Source: a virus
Direction: 5' to 3' (one strand)
DNA: 20,549 bases
IMG/VR virus record: IMGVR_UViG_3300005915_001969
Span: 1 to 20,549 of that record
The notes under the pieces are model-generated. The model was not told where the DNA came from, made no database searches, and saw only the letters and a list, made by a program, of their open reading frames with translations. Every line of letters starts with the position of its first letter. Position 1 is the first letter of the stretch. Below, one piece after another: positions 1-7,767 of this stretch. Made by a program: the position numbers and the translations under genes.

Positions 1-97
1 TAAAAACAACTTCTCTTGTGCTTATAGTTATACGTTTTGATAAACCACCTATACATGCTTTAGGTTTTTTAGATGATAATATTTTTCTACAACTCAT
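1..97 (-). CDS. Head closure / head-tail joining protein, N-terminal fragment (cut by window edge)
   Basis: Reading down from an ATG at 97 gives 32 residues with no stop before the window edge, including Cys15 and the segment IGGLSKRITISTRE. That layout (Cys, Gly-Leu, then RITI and an Arg) is typical of the start of phage head-closure/head-tail adaptor proteins, which form the ring below the connector. The ATG lies 2 nt after the TGA of the gp6-like connector gene, the usual neighbour, so translation is probably coupled; only a weak GGA is seen upstream. The call rests on a short fragment plus gene order. Confidence 0.6.
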   Translation of the reverse strand, partial: MSCRKILSSKKPKACIGGLSKRITISTREVVF

Positions 98-99
98 AA

Positions 100-705
100 T
101 CAAATATATCCATTTGCATCTACTATTTTATTGAATGAATAAATTAATTTGCTAGTAGCTGGTAATGTTTCTAAAATATATGTTTGATTTGAATAATCTA
201 TATCGCAATCACCTCTATTTTCATACATAAAAGCAACATGCACCTTAATTGCGTTAATTATATCTGCAGGTATAGAACTTGCTGTATCACCATAACCTGT
301 TTTAAATGTTATTTTTATGGCTTCTGGATGATCGTCATAACTTTCTGGAATTAATATTCTATATATTTTTCCGTATATTCCAAAATTTTGTACTATATAA
401 TTATCTGAATCTAATGTCTTATCTACTGAATCTTTTAGATACTCAATACTTATTAAGCTTTGAAACTTGCCTTTTCTAAGTGTTAAATCTCCAATTATAC
501 TGTTTCTATAATTTATATAAGTTGTTGTTAATAAATCTCTGTTCATTATTTTTTCGGCTATTGTTACAGCTGCGTTTATAATTGCAGTTATTAAATCATC
601 ATCGGTTGTATCTTCAACCTTTAAATAAAGTTTCATGTCTGCTAATGAAATTACATCAGCTGAAACTTTATCACTTTGATAGTAAACATTAGTAAGTAAT
701 GACAT
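100..705 (-). CDS. gp6-like head-tail connector protein
   Basis: This 201-residue protein resembles the phage gp6-like connector family, whose members form a ring under the portal and join head to tail. The N-terminal part (about residues 18-60) has the family pattern: ISLADMKLYLKVED, then an acidic DDDLI stretch and a helix INAAVTIAEKIMNRDL. The C-terminal half (VHVAFMYENRGD) fits the family's long helix. The start ATG at 705 has GAGG 8 nt upstream. The gene is separated from the capsid block by an intrinsic terminator (737-768) and has its own candidate promoter at 724-734, so it probably begins a separately controlled connector/tail unit. The head-closure gene follows after 2 nt. Confidence 0.85.
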   Translation of the reverse strand: MSLLTNVYYQSDKVSADVISLADMKLYLKVEDTTDDDLITAIINAAVTIAEKIMNRDLLTTTYINYRNSIIGDLTLRKGKFQSLISIEYLKDSVDKTLDSDNYIVQNFGIYGKIYRILIPESYDDHPEAIKITFKTGYGDTASSIPADIINAIKVHVAFMYENRGDCDIDYSNQTYILETLPATSKLIYSFNKIVDANGYI

Positions 706-723
706 CTTAAATACCTCAAAAGA

Positions 724-734
724 ATTATATCATA
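724..734 (-). promoter_or_regulatory. Candidate extended -10 promoter for the connector gene
   Basis: The minus strand reads TATGATATAAT here, a perfect TATAAT (729-724) preceded by TG one base upstream, which is an extended -10. No convincing -35 is seen at 16-18 bp. Transcription would start near 717, at about the GAGG ribosome binding site, leaving a very short leader. It lies just downstream of the terminator at 737-768, a logical place to restart transcription. The same 11-mer occurs before the portal gene at 5931-5941. Confidence 0.4.
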
Positions 735-736
735 TT

Positions 737-768
737 AAAAAAGCGATAGGAAAATTAATTCCTACCGC
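737..768 (-). terminator. Rho-independent terminator after the capsid genes
   Basis: On the minus strand GCGGTAGGAA (768-759) pairs with TTCCTATCGC (752-743) around a 6-nt loop, giving a 10-bp stem with one G-U pair, followed directly by six T (742-737). This is a textbook intrinsic terminator. It sits 29 nt after the decoration-protein stop and before the connector gene. It probably sets the ratio of abundant capsid proteins to connector and tail proteins. Confidence 0.88.
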
Positions 769-796
769 CTCTTTATAATTTTAGTCTAACAAGTTT

Positions 797-1192
797 TTAA
801 ACTGTTGGACAATGTTTTGCTTTACTCTTGAATGCTATTCCTGCAACGTCCATTGTTGGAGCGCCTGTAGTTCCAAACTTAGCCCTTACATATCGTTTGT
901 AACCAACATAACCTAGATGAATTACTTGTGTTCCTGTTGCACTTGCTGATAGTGTCGCTGTACCTATAACATTAGTTGAGTCTACAGCTTCCTCATCAGT
1001 CATTAAAGCTGCGTCGCCTTCATAAAGTGTAACCGTCACAGGTGCGCCTGTTGTAACTTCAAGATTGAAACATAAATCCAAAGATTCATGATCTTGAGTA
1101 TCAATTGTTTCTCCAGTTACAGATCCTGAAGCTGCTATAGCTTGGACATCAAGACAGCTTTCAATATCTGATCTACTTCTTAAATCGTACAT
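797..1192 (-). CDS. Putative capsid decoration/cement protein
   Basis: This 131-residue protein is encoded directly downstream of the major capsid gene. It looks beta-rich, with alternating Thr/Val/Ala segments (VTTGAPVTVTLYEGD, TATLSASATGTQVIHLG) and a GYKRYVRAKF stretch near residues 97-106. Small beta-rich proteins in this position, with a G-x-KRYVR-like segment, commonly decorate or cement HK97-type capsids; the assignment is by pattern and synteny, not a firm family match. The start ATG at 1192 has GGAGG 7 nt upstream. The strong terminator at 737-768 lies downstream, so it is co-transcribed with capsid, as expected for a protein needed in high copy. Confidence 0.55.
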   Translation of the reverse strand: MYDLRSRSDIESCLDVQAIAASGSVTGETIDTQDHESLDLCFNLEVTTGAPVTVTLYEGDAALMTDEEAVDSTNVIGTATLSASATGTQVIHLGYVGYKRYVRAKFGTTGAPTMDVAGIAFKSKAKHCPTV

Positions 1193-1207
1193 ATTATTTC
1201 CTCCCTC

Positions 1208-2524
1208 TTATTCTTGAACTTGTAATAGTTTAAATGCTTCTGCAATACCTACTTGACCAGTAAGATATCTAATCCATGTCATTTCTACTACTGCGCTTGT
1301 TTTTCTTGTATAATCATCCCTAATCATCATAAGACCAACAGCGTCAAGTATATAATAACCATAGAAAAAGTTTCCAATTCCTAATGCATATGCTGAAGCT
1401 GCAACATTAGGCATAGAAGGAAGGATAACAAAAGGGATTCCAGCGATATTGTTTGGCATACCTTCGCCGCCTATTCTCCATAAGAAATTACCATTTTCGT
1501 CTTGTTCTGCTCTTAGATCATAAAGTGTTTTCTGGTTCATGAAAAATCTTGCTTGTGGTAAATAACCATTTTTCAAATTTCCTGGTAATGCTACAACATC
1601 AGTTAATGAAAGTGTTTCACTTGTTGCTGTTTCAATTACATTACTAGCTAAAACATCGGCATTTGTTAAAATACCTTCTGGATTTTTAACACCGTTTCCA
1701 CTTAAGAAGCCTTGACCTTCACCAATAGCGAATGCCATTGCTGCGTCTTTACTCATTTGTTGAATCATATCATAATTTGCAAAATTAATTTGATCCCAAG
1801 TGATAGGAGTATTTATGTGTTGTCTATAAGCTGTCATTTGTTCTAGTCTATAACCAGATTGAGAATTAGGAACTGTTTCTAGTTCGCCTTCAAATGTTGC
1901 AGTAGGTAAACTTGTTCTGATAGGAACTTCTAATGTTTTTACCTTACTTGAAAATACTCTTGCCAATGGTCTAATTGGATCAAGCTCTTCAACTTCTTCT
2001 AAGATCTGAGTGTAAAGCTCAACGGGTACTAAATAGCCACCCTGTGAACCTACATCAGTTCGTAATGTTTTTATCTGTTCAGGTGTAAAAGCTGAGTCGC
2101 CTTCTTTTACGTAAAGTTCTAATGCTTTGTAATGATCTCCTGTGAGATACATTTTTTTATCTGTAACACCTTTTGAAGTTTTAATAAGATCAAGTTCTAG
2201 TTCCTTGATTCTTGTCATAAGCTCGTCTTGTTTTTTTACATGTTCTGTTGATTTAAGCATATCGTTAAAATCTTCAATTGCTTGTTCTTTTGTTTTAATT
2301 TCATTTGCTGCTTTATCTTCTTTTAATAAAGCTTTTTGAAATTCAGCATCTTTTGCTTTTAGATCTGCTTCAATCTTTTTAATTTTAAGTTTAGTTTCTG
2401 CTTCTAAAGACTTGAATTTTTCATCATATGTATCTTTATCAGAATTTGATTTTTTAATTTCAGCCTGTAAGTCCGCTAAAATTTTATTCGATTTATCAAG
2501 ATCTTCTTTTGTTATTTCTGGCAT
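1208..2524 (-). CDS. HK97-fold major capsid protein with N-terminal delta (scaffold) domain
   Basis: This is the 438-residue shell protein. Residues 1-115 are a Lys/Glu-rich coiled coil, the delta domain that acts as internal scaffold and is normally removed by the prohead protease. A linker follows, then the HK97 core beginning near residue 157 with VGSQGGYLVPVELYTQILEE, a hallmark segment. Further family features include TWDQINFANYDMIQQ and GEGQGFLSGNGVKNPEGIL near the middle, and a C-terminal region ending in AEAFKLLQ. The start ATG at 2524 has GGAGG 6 nt upstream and lies 1 nt after the protease stop. The exact cleavage site cannot be read from sequence. Confidence 0.96.
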   Translation of the reverse strand: MPEITKEDLDKSNKILADLQAEIKKSNSDKDTYDEKFKSLEAETKLKIKKIEADLKAKDAEFQKALLKEDKAANEIKTKEQAIEDFNDMLKSTEHVKKQDELMTRIKELELDLIKTSKGVTDKKMYLTGDHYKALELYVKEGDSAFTPEQIKTLRTDVGSQGGYLVPVELYTQILEEVEELDPIRPLARVFSSKVKTLEVPIRTSLPTATFEGELETVPNSQSGYRLEQMTAYRQHINTPITWDQINFANYDMIQQMSKDAAMAFAIGEGQGFLSGNGVKNPEGILTNADVLASNVIETATSETLSLTDVVALPGNLKNGYLPQARFFMNQKTLYDLRAEQDENGNFLWRIGGEGMPNNIAGIPFVILPSMPNVAASAYALGIGNFFYGYYILDAVGLMMIRDDYTRKTSAVVEMTWIRYLTGQVGIAEAFKLLQVQE

Positions 2525-2525
2525 T

Positions 2526-3200
2526 TTAAACCTCCATTTTTAATTGTTTTACGCCTTGTAAAAATTTATTCAATTCACTATCAATATCGCATTGATTTAT
2601 TTGTTCATCCCGAACAAATGTTTTTATCTTACTAATTATTATAGCAGATTTTTTATTACTTATTCCAATATTTTTTAAGTACCGTTCTAAGTCTCGTATA
2701 TTTTTTGATTCTTCTAACTCTTTGTCGAAGTCTTTATAGTCGCTGATAACTGCCTCCGCATTTGCTGGAATTGTTACAAGACTCACTTCATATAGTTTTA
2801 CTTTTTTAATATAAGTTATATTTGTTTCCCTATCGTATTCATCCATTATTATTGAAAAACCTATGGACATTGTTCTTACAGATCCAACTTCAACTTGTGG
2901 TTTAACACGACCTTTTACAAAATCGTCTCCTAAAGGCATTTTAGCTTCTAAATATAGACCTTTTTCGTTTTCATATATTGTTATAAAAACACCTATAGGC
3001 TCTGACATTTTGTGCTGCCACAAAAAAATTGGAGTTAATTCTTTTAGACTTTCTTCAAAACAACCTTTAACCATTACCTCTTTTTGTCGATCTACATTTC
3101 CAAAAGTTGATCCAAACCCCTTTATTATAAAATATTTATTATCATTTTCAGTAACTTGTTTTGTATCTACAATATCAAATGATACAACTTTATGTTTCAT
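2526..3200 (-). CDS. Prohead protease (HK97 U35/S78-like serine protease)
   Basis: This 224-residue maturation protease cleaves the delta domain from the capsid protein inside the procapsid. Visible features are the start of the fold (FIIKGFGSTFGNVDRQKEVM), the catalytic His in WQHKMSEPIG (His63), and the Ser in MSIGFS (Ser112). Next comes the KLYEVSLVTIPANAEA strand-turn typical of the family. The roughly 70-residue C-terminal helical, charged tail would face the scaffold. GGAGG sits 7 nt before the ATG at 3200. It directly precedes the capsid gene, the canonical order. Confidence 0.94.
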   Translation of the reverse strand: MKHKVVSFDIVDTKQVTENDNKYFIIKGFGSTFGNVDRQKEVMVKGCFEESLKELTPIFLWQHKMSEPIGVFITIYENEKGLYLEAKMPLGDDFVKGRVKPQVEVGSVRTMSIGFSIIMDEYDRETNITYIKKVKLYEVSLVTIPANAEAVISDYKDFDKELEESKNIRDLERYLKNIGISNKKSAIIISKIKTFVRDEQINQCDIDSELNKFLQGVKQLKMEV

Positions 3201-3218
3201 TATTAAGCCTCCATTAAA

Positions 3219-3698
3219 TTAAATATCTATTTCTAAAGTTATTTTAATTTTTTTACCATGTATTCGTCCATGACATGATTTACATAAACCAATTAGATTA
3301 TATAGATTATTGTTTTTTTTATTATTATCTAAATGATGAACATCTTCTATATCGTTTACTTTACAAATAGCACATTTAATTTGTGAACTATTCTCTTCAA
3401 ATAATACTTTGTGTACATATTTTTTATTTTTATTATAAACTAAATAACCACCATAATCACTTATACCTGTTTTAAATGTCTTATTGTTTTCGCCTTTATT
3501 GCTTTCTGTATAACAAAGATGAGAACAATATTTTTGTAAAACATAATATCTTTTAAATTCTTTTCCACATCTTTTGCATTTATTTATACTTTTTTCTTTT
3601 AAATAACTTTTCCAACATTTAGAATTACAAAATTTAAATCTTTTTTCTTTTGCTAGAAAACTTTTTCCACAATATTTACATATTTTTTCATATGCCAT
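3219..3698 (-). CDS. Free-standing HNH endonuclease with zinc-finger repeats
   Basis: This 159-residue protein has two tandem treble-clef-like Cys modules (C7/C10 with C24/C28, and C41/C44 with C58/C62) followed by an HNH nuclease core. The core shows CAIC (109-112), VHHLDNNKKNNN with His121/His122 and Asn residues, and CKSCHGRIH (139-147). Such proteins are mobile (homing-type) endonucleases or packaging-associated nickases. Position inside the head cassette, between head morphogenesis and protease genes, favours a homing-type insertion; packaging HNH genes normally lie beside the terminase. I chose ATG 3698 because GGAGG (3714-3710) precedes it by 11 nt. The longer reading from 3716 would place that site inside the coding sequence and has none of its own. 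Confidence 0.87.
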   Translation of the reverse strand: MAYEKICKYCGKSFLAKEKRFKFCNSKCWKSYLKEKSINKCKRCGKEFKRYYVLQKYCSHLCYTESNKGENNKTFKTGISDYGGYLVYNKNKKYVHKVLFEENSSQIKCAICKVNDIEDVHHLDNNKKNNNLYNLIGLCKSCHGRIHGKKIKITLEIDI

Positions 3699-3720
3699 AA
3701 AAAATAAATCCTCCATAATA

Positions 3721-3731
3721 ATAATATCATA
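3721..3731 (-). promoter_or_regulatory. Weak candidate extended -10 before the HNH gene
   Basis: The minus strand reads TATGATATTAT, one base different from the TATGATATAAT motif found before the portal and connector genes. It lies in the 36-nt gap upstream of the HNH start. A start point near 3714 would coincide with the GGAGG site. The support is only motif similarity and position. Confidence 0.22.
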
Positions 3732-3734
3732 ACT

Positions 3735-4556
3735 TTAACTTAGCACTGTCATAAAGTAACTACAACGACAGTTAACTACGTTTTTAACACTTGCCCCGTG
3801 AGCTGTATCGCCTGGAAATTCTAACTGTTCTCCATCTACTAAGAATAAACCATCAACAGGTTGTAATTGTCCATGAGCCGATGCATGAGCTGGTCTTGTA
3901 CTTCCATCAAGTACAGAGGTCCATCTTTTTCGTGTTGTTTTTCCTTGTCTTTCAAAATCTTTTATAACGCTGTTAGCTGATAACTGTTTTGTTTTTTGTA
4001 AAACGTTTTGTGTTTCTGTTACCGCAATAGTGCTTGATCTGTTGTTAAGTCTTTGATTAAAGTTGTCCATTATTAAACTATTCTTTTCGGCTTTTGTTAA
4101 CTTCAATCCGTTATCACGTATTAGCTTTTCAATCTTTACTTGGCTTCTTATAAAATCGTCTTTAGTTGTTTGTAAAATAGTTGCTGATTGTGTTATTTTC
4201 CTTTGCTCTGCATATACTTTCATTTGTTGCTTAACTTCATTAGCTCTAAAGTTAATCTCTTGTTTTGACACTACGCTGTTTATTATTTTATCATTTCTAA
4301 AGTAATCAATACCTGTATCTATAGATTGTTTATAACTGGCTTCTAGTATGCTTTCTAATTGTGTTCCAAATAATGCGTCTATATCAATGATTTTTTTTTT
4401 AAGCTCTTTACTAGATAAGACTAAAGAATAAGCATCTGTTATTGAATCAAATAGCCTATCTAATTTATTTTCAAGACTAATTTCAATTAGAATTTTATCT
4501 TTTAGCTCAACAAATACTTTTTCGTATTCTTCCTGTATTGACTCACTGAATATCAT
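3735..4556 (-). CDS. Mu gpF-like head morphogenesis protein (minor head protein)
   Basis: This 273-residue protein is a minor head component ejected or assembled with the portal. The N-terminal 200 residues are helical and charged. The C-terminal region holds the Mu F motif: KRWTSVLDGSTRPAHASAHG (211-229; Trp212, Asp218, Arg221, His224, His228), LEFPGD (245-250) and VNCRC (261-265). The Asp/Arg/His/Cys pattern is conserved in the family. The gene overlaps the end of the portal gene by 14 nt and lacks a good ribosome binding site, so it is probably translated by coupling to the portal. Portal followed by Mu F protein is the usual order. Confidence 0.9.
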   Translation of the reverse strand: MIFSESIQEEYEKVFVELKDKILIEISLENKLDRLFDSITDAYSLVLSSKELKKKIIDIDALFGTQLESILEASYKQSIDTGIDYFRNDKIINSVVSKQEINFRANEVKQQMKVYAEQRKITQSATILQTTKDDFIRSQVKIEKLIRDNGLKLTKAEKNSLIMDNFNQRLNNRSSTIAVTETQNVLQKTKQLSANSVIKDFERQGKTTRKRWTSVLDGSTRPAHASAHGQLQPVDGLFLVDGEQLEFPGDTAHGASVKNVVNCRCSYFMTVLS

Positions 4557-5901
4557 AGATTTCTTTTGCCTTTTCCATGGCTTTATTCTCGTCCATACCT
4601 GATTTAATTAAAACATTTACAAATCTTTTTACTTCTGGATTGTTTTGTTTAATATCAGTACCAACTGGAACTAAATTACTTTGTTGATAAAGCAAACTAT
4701 TTTCTTTGCCTAGTTCACCTTCACCTACCATTAATCTTATCTCGTTGTTAGTGTAAACACCTATATCTTTTTTAGTCTTTACCTCTTCTAACATTCTTTG
4801 TTGTAGTACTTCTATACTGGTTGGATCATAGGTTATTATTTCATTAGGTTTCAATACTTTTTTACTTTGGAAAAAACTTGTAAATTTTCTCATTATATCT
4901 TTGTATTCTGGCAATACAGCTCTTATATATAAATCATAAATTGATAATTGATAGTTAGAATACTTTTGAGCCTCTTCACTCCATAATGGGCCAGGTATTT
5001 GAAAACGACCGTAAATAACTTTTCTTACTGTTGATAATGTTTTTTCATATTCCATATCTTTGTTAGTCATTTGTATAGGTCTGAACTCAATGGTTTTGCC
5101 CTGACTAACAAGATATTTACCAGCATTACTACTACCTGTAAAATATGTTCTTATGTCTTGTTTAAACTGGTCAATTGATTCAACTGATGAGTCAACATTA
5201 AATACACCATTTAAATTAACTCCATTCATTAACAATGACATGTTGTGATTGTTGCCTTGATTCATTATCTCTAATTCATAAAAAATACTGCTTAATTTAC
5301 TTCCTGCCATGTAGCCGTCTGTTGTAGAGTAGTTTACAAAATCTCTTACATGTAATAATTCAGTAAAATTATCTGCTGTGTATCTACCCGTTTTTTTATC
5401 ATAAACATAATTATTATTTAAAAATAGTAATGCATTTGGATTGCTTGCGTTTATATGTATACTCTCGCTTGATCCTGTCATGTTTATTGCTGTAGATGGT
5501 TGTAAATATAATTCTGATGGTATAAATTTACTATTCCCTAAAGCAACAATAAAAGCATTTGCAGTTAATAACTTGTATTTAGTTATTGAATCAATAAAGT
5601 CACCATAGTCATTCATTGGATTAGGTTTGTGTAATAGTTTTAGTACTTCGTGTTTATAAGAGTATTCTTTACCATCAAATACAACAGGAATTATGTTTTT
5701 AACTTCTTTAACAATTGTGTCAACAGCATCTGCTACAGCTGAATTTTTATCATATAACTGCATCGCAAGACTTGATGTTACAAAATGATATCCCTTTCCT
5801 TGCATATATTCAACAAATTCTGACATGCTAAATTCTGTTCTATTTTGTGCCGAATCGACATTAGATAACGTTTTTGTATTTATCAAGCTAGTATAACTCA
5901 A
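4543..5901 (-). CDS. Portal protein (HK97/SPP1-type phage portal)
   Basis: This 452-residue protein forms the dodecameric ring at the capsid vertex through which DNA enters and leaves. The length fits the HK97-type portal family. Recognisable parts are VADAVDTIVKEVKNIIPVVF near residue 57, LHKPNPMNDYGDFIDSI near 90, and the core FRPIQMTNKDMEYEKTL. FQIPGPLWSEEAQKYSNY follows near 300, then a C-terminal helical region. The start is TTG at 5901, not ATG: AGGAG (5913-5909) lies 7 nt upstream and no in-frame ATG is near. A candidate promoter lies at 5931-5941, in the gap after the large terminase. Confidence 0.94.
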   Translation of the reverse strand: MSYTSLINTKTLSNVDSAQNRTEFSMSEFVEYMQGKGYHFVTSSLAMQLYDKNSAVADAVDTIVKEVKNIIPVVFDGKEYSYKHEVLKLLHKPNPMNDYGDFIDSITKYKLLTANAFIVALGNSKFIPSELYLQPSTAINMTGSSESIHINASNPNALLFLNNNYVYDKKTGRYTADNFTELLHVRDFVNYSTTDGYMAGSKLSSIFYELEIMNQGNNHNMSLLMNGVNLNGVFNVDSSVESIDQFKQDIRTYFTGSSNAGKYLVSQGKTIEFRPIQMTNKDMEYEKTLSTVRKVIYGRFQIPGPLWSEEAQKYSNYQLSIYDLYIRAVLPEYKDIMRKFTSFFQSKKVLKPNEIITYDPTSIEVLQQRMLEEVKTKKDIGVYTNNEIRLMVGEGELGKENSLLYQQSNLVPVGTDIKQNNPEVKRFVNVLIKSGMDENKAMEKAKEIYDIQ

Positions 5902-5930
5902 TGATAAGCTCCTAGTGTGTTTTTTTAAAT

Positions 5931-5941
5931 ATTATATCATA
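5931..5941 (-). promoter_or_regulatory. Candidate extended -10 promoter for the portal gene
   Basis: The minus strand reads TATGATATAAT, an extended -10 with perfect TATAAT (5936-5931). It is identical over 11 bases to the copy at 724-734. No clear -35 is visible. A start near 5924 gives a leader of about 22 nt before the TTG, containing the AGGAG site. It sits in the 47-nt gap between terminase and portal genes. Confidence 0.45.
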
Positions 5942-5948
5942 GTTGAAT

Positions 5949-7187
5949 TTATACAAATGAATAATAATTTTGCTGTTTTGGTTTGTAATAACAAAGCAAC
6001 ATAGAATCCGCATAGTCACAAGAATGACCTTCACGTTTTTTATAATCATCTTTTGATTCTATTGCTAATCGTCCTTTTTTATCTATTTTATACTTTCTTC
6101 TAGTCGTTTCTCTTTTTAATCTATCAATATTTATTAATGAAATTGTTTTTATCATGTCATTAAATTCATGCCACATTTCACTTATTAAATTACTATATCT
6201 ATCTTTATCTTTTGCTAACTCTCCAAAATTTAATCCTATTGCATTATAACCATCAGCTTTTAGTTGATCGTAAACTCCGGGCATATATCCAAGATCTACT
6301 TTTATAACATCAGTTTTATTTCCTACTTGATGTTTTACCCAAGCAACAATTTGAGGACCATTTAATTTATTTTTTTCTTTTTGATATTTCATTACAAGAC
6401 CTTTTCTTTTTGTTAATACTGTTTGATCGTCTCCATAGCGTGCTAAATCAAGTCCGTATTCTGTTGCGCCATCATCAGGTACAAGCCTTTCTGTTGCTGC
6501 GTAAAAATCTTCTAATGAAATTAAAGTATCATCGCCCTCTTGTCTTAGTTCTCCTTCGTATATATTGAGATACTTTTTATAATTAGTTTCTTTCATTCTT
6601 AACGCTTGATCTATTAACTTTTGACTTACATATGGATTTTGCCATAGAGTTGTATGTAAATAAAATGTATCTGTTCTACGTTTAATCATAAACTCTTGCC
6701 AGATGGGGTCAGTTTCAAACATTGGATTAAATGTAAATAAAGCTCGTGAGCCTTTTTCTCTTATTGTTGGTAATAATAAATCTAAACTGTCTTGACTTAT
6801 TTTATCGGCTTCTTCAAACCAGACTTTCGTAATTCCTGGAATTGATTTTATCTTGGCTATATTTCTATACATACCTGCAAAGATAAAAACTGAGCCCGTT
6901 TTTGTATTAAAAATACGGTCCTTTTGAACTATGTAATTAGGTATCTTGTAACTCTCAATACAATCTTTTAATAAAGCATATACAGAATCATCTATTGAAT
7001 TTTGAATTTCTCTTAAACAAAGTACCTTTTCTTTTTTCAATGAAGCTTCTATCAAACAACTCAAAGCGCCTGCAGACATAGACTTACCACTTCCACGACC
7101 ACCAGTTATCATGTAGTAATAGTAATCATTAAGCTTTGTATAATAGTCTTTATACGCATCAGGAAGTTTAATGTTTAATTCAGACAT
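5949..7187 (-). CDS. terL: Terminase large subunit (ATPase/nuclease)
   Basis: This 412-residue packaging motor pumps and cuts phage DNA. Walker A is GGRGSGKS at 29-36, Walker B with catalytic Glu is VWFEEAD at 122-128, and the coupling motif FTFNP is at 151-155. The RNase H-like nuclease domain begins with EYGLDLARYGDD (243-254), and the conserved late acidic cluster is CDYADSML (390-397). The pattern fits PBSX/Terminase_3-like large subunits. The ATG at 7187 has no Shine-Dalgarno and lies in a potential hairpin (7184-7213) behind an in-frame TAG, which is unusual for such a gene. The portal gene follows after 47 nt. Confidence 0.96.
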   Translation of the reverse strand: MSELNIKLPDAYKDYYTKLNDYYYYMITGGRGSGKSMSAGALSCLIEASLKKEKVLCLREIQNSIDDSVYALLKDCIESYKIPNYIVQKDRIFNTKTGSVFIFAGMYRNIAKIKSIPGITKVWFEEADKISQDSLDLLLPTIREKGSRALFTFNPMFETDPIWQEFMIKRRTDTFYLHTTLWQNPYVSQKLIDQALRMKETNYKKYLNIYEGELRQEGDDTLISLEDFYAATERLVPDDGATEYGLDLARYGDDQTVLTKRKGLVMKYQKEKNKLNGPQIVAWVKHQVGNKTDVIKVDLGYMPGVYDQLKADGYNAIGLNFGELAKDKDRYSNLISEMWHEFNDMIKTISLINIDRLKRETTRRKYKIDKKGRLAIESKDDYKKREGHSCDYADSMLLCYYKPKQQNYYSFV

Positions 7188-7213
7188 AAACTATACACGG
7201 TTTATAGTCATGT
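7184..7213 (-). promoter_or_regulatory. Potential hairpin covering the terL start codon
   Basis: On the minus strand ACTATA (7208-7203) pairs with TATAGT (7195-7190) around a 7-nt loop. After a small bulge, ACAT (7213-7210) pairs with ATGT (7187-7184), which includes the terL ATG. A tiny in-frame ORF (ATG at 7211, six codons, TAG at 7193-7191) ends one codon before the start. No ribosome binding site is near; GGGAG at 7235-7231 is too far. It may tune terminase expression. AT-rich stems of this size can also arise by chance. Confidence 0.35.
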
Positions 7214-7275
7214 TTTTTACCAGTGTTCTGCTCCCGTAGAAAGTTAACAAAATAAGTTGCTGTAAATTTTTTATA

Positions 7276-7710
7276 TTATTCTTGTTTATTTTCATCTTTT
7301 ACCTCAACTTTTTCGTCAACTTTTTCCACTTTATCAACAAATTCAAGCGTAATCTTATTAATATCCTTATCACCTGATTCAAAATTCATATTGTCGGTCT
7401 TTGGCGTCATGTCCATAAGCTTCATTAATAATTTCATCTTACTTTCGCTATTTAGCTTTGATTTGTCTGATATTAATTGTTGATGTATTATCTTTGATGC
7501 TTGTTCCCAGAAATTAACAGTACGACCATCTGGCAATTTAACATCCATTATTTCTTCAAATATGCTTTGTCTTAATCGCTTCCATTCCCAAGACTTCTTT
7601 TGTCCTTTACTCTTAGCTTCAGGACTAGGTTGATTCTCACTTGTGAAACGATTTGGCTTTCCAATTTCTTCAAAGTTTTTGTCTCTTTCTTCTAAAGTCA
7701 TTTTACTCAT
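7276..7710 (-). CDS. Putative terminase small subunit
   Basis: This 144-residue, very hydrophilic protein lies directly upstream of the large terminase, where the DNA-recognition small subunit is normally encoded. The segment KPNRFTSENQPSPEAKSKG near residues 18-36 is like the N-terminus of DUF5681-type and small-terminase-like phage proteins. The middle is helical (WKRLRQSIFEEIMDV, SESKMKLLMKLMDM) and the C-terminus is a Lys/Glu/Val-rich tail. No clear helix-turn-helix is seen, so the role rests mainly on position and the weak N-terminal resemblance. A GGGA site is close before the ATG at 7710, and a candidate promoter lies at 7757-7767. An 88-nt gap separates it from terL. Confidence 0.62.
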   Translation of the reverse strand: MSKMTLEERDKNFEEIGKPNRFTSENQPSPEAKSKGQKKSWEWKRLRQSIFEEIMDVKLPDGRTVNFWEQASKIIHQQLISDKSKLNSESKMKLLMKLMDMTPKTDNMNFESGDKDINKITLEFVDKVEKVDEKVEVKDENKQE

Positions 7711-7756
7711 AATAAATCCCGATAGTTTCCCGTTCTTTTACTTGATTTATATTTAC

Positions 7757-7767
7757 ATTATACCATA
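7757..7767 (-). promoter_or_regulatory. Candidate extended -10 promoter for the packaging genes
   Basis: The minus strand reads TATGGTATAAT, a TG-extended perfect TATAAT (7762-7757), matching the TATGNTATAAT motif at 5931 and 724. The best TTG-type box upstream (TTGGAA, 7791-7786) is 23 bp away, too far for a standard -35. A start near 7750 would give a leader of about 40 nt before the small terminase gene. Confidence 0.45.

Noticed and set aside
2142-2339. Plus-strand open frame inside the capsid delta-domain region
   Set aside because: It is antisense to the Lys/Glu-rich coiled coil, which yields Ser/Leu/Phe-rich shadow frames. No ribosome binding site was seen, and all supported genes are on the minus strand.
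2863-3222. Plus-strand open frame across the prohead protease gene
   Set aside because: It lies opposite a protease with clear catalytic motifs; composition is a typical antisense shadow.
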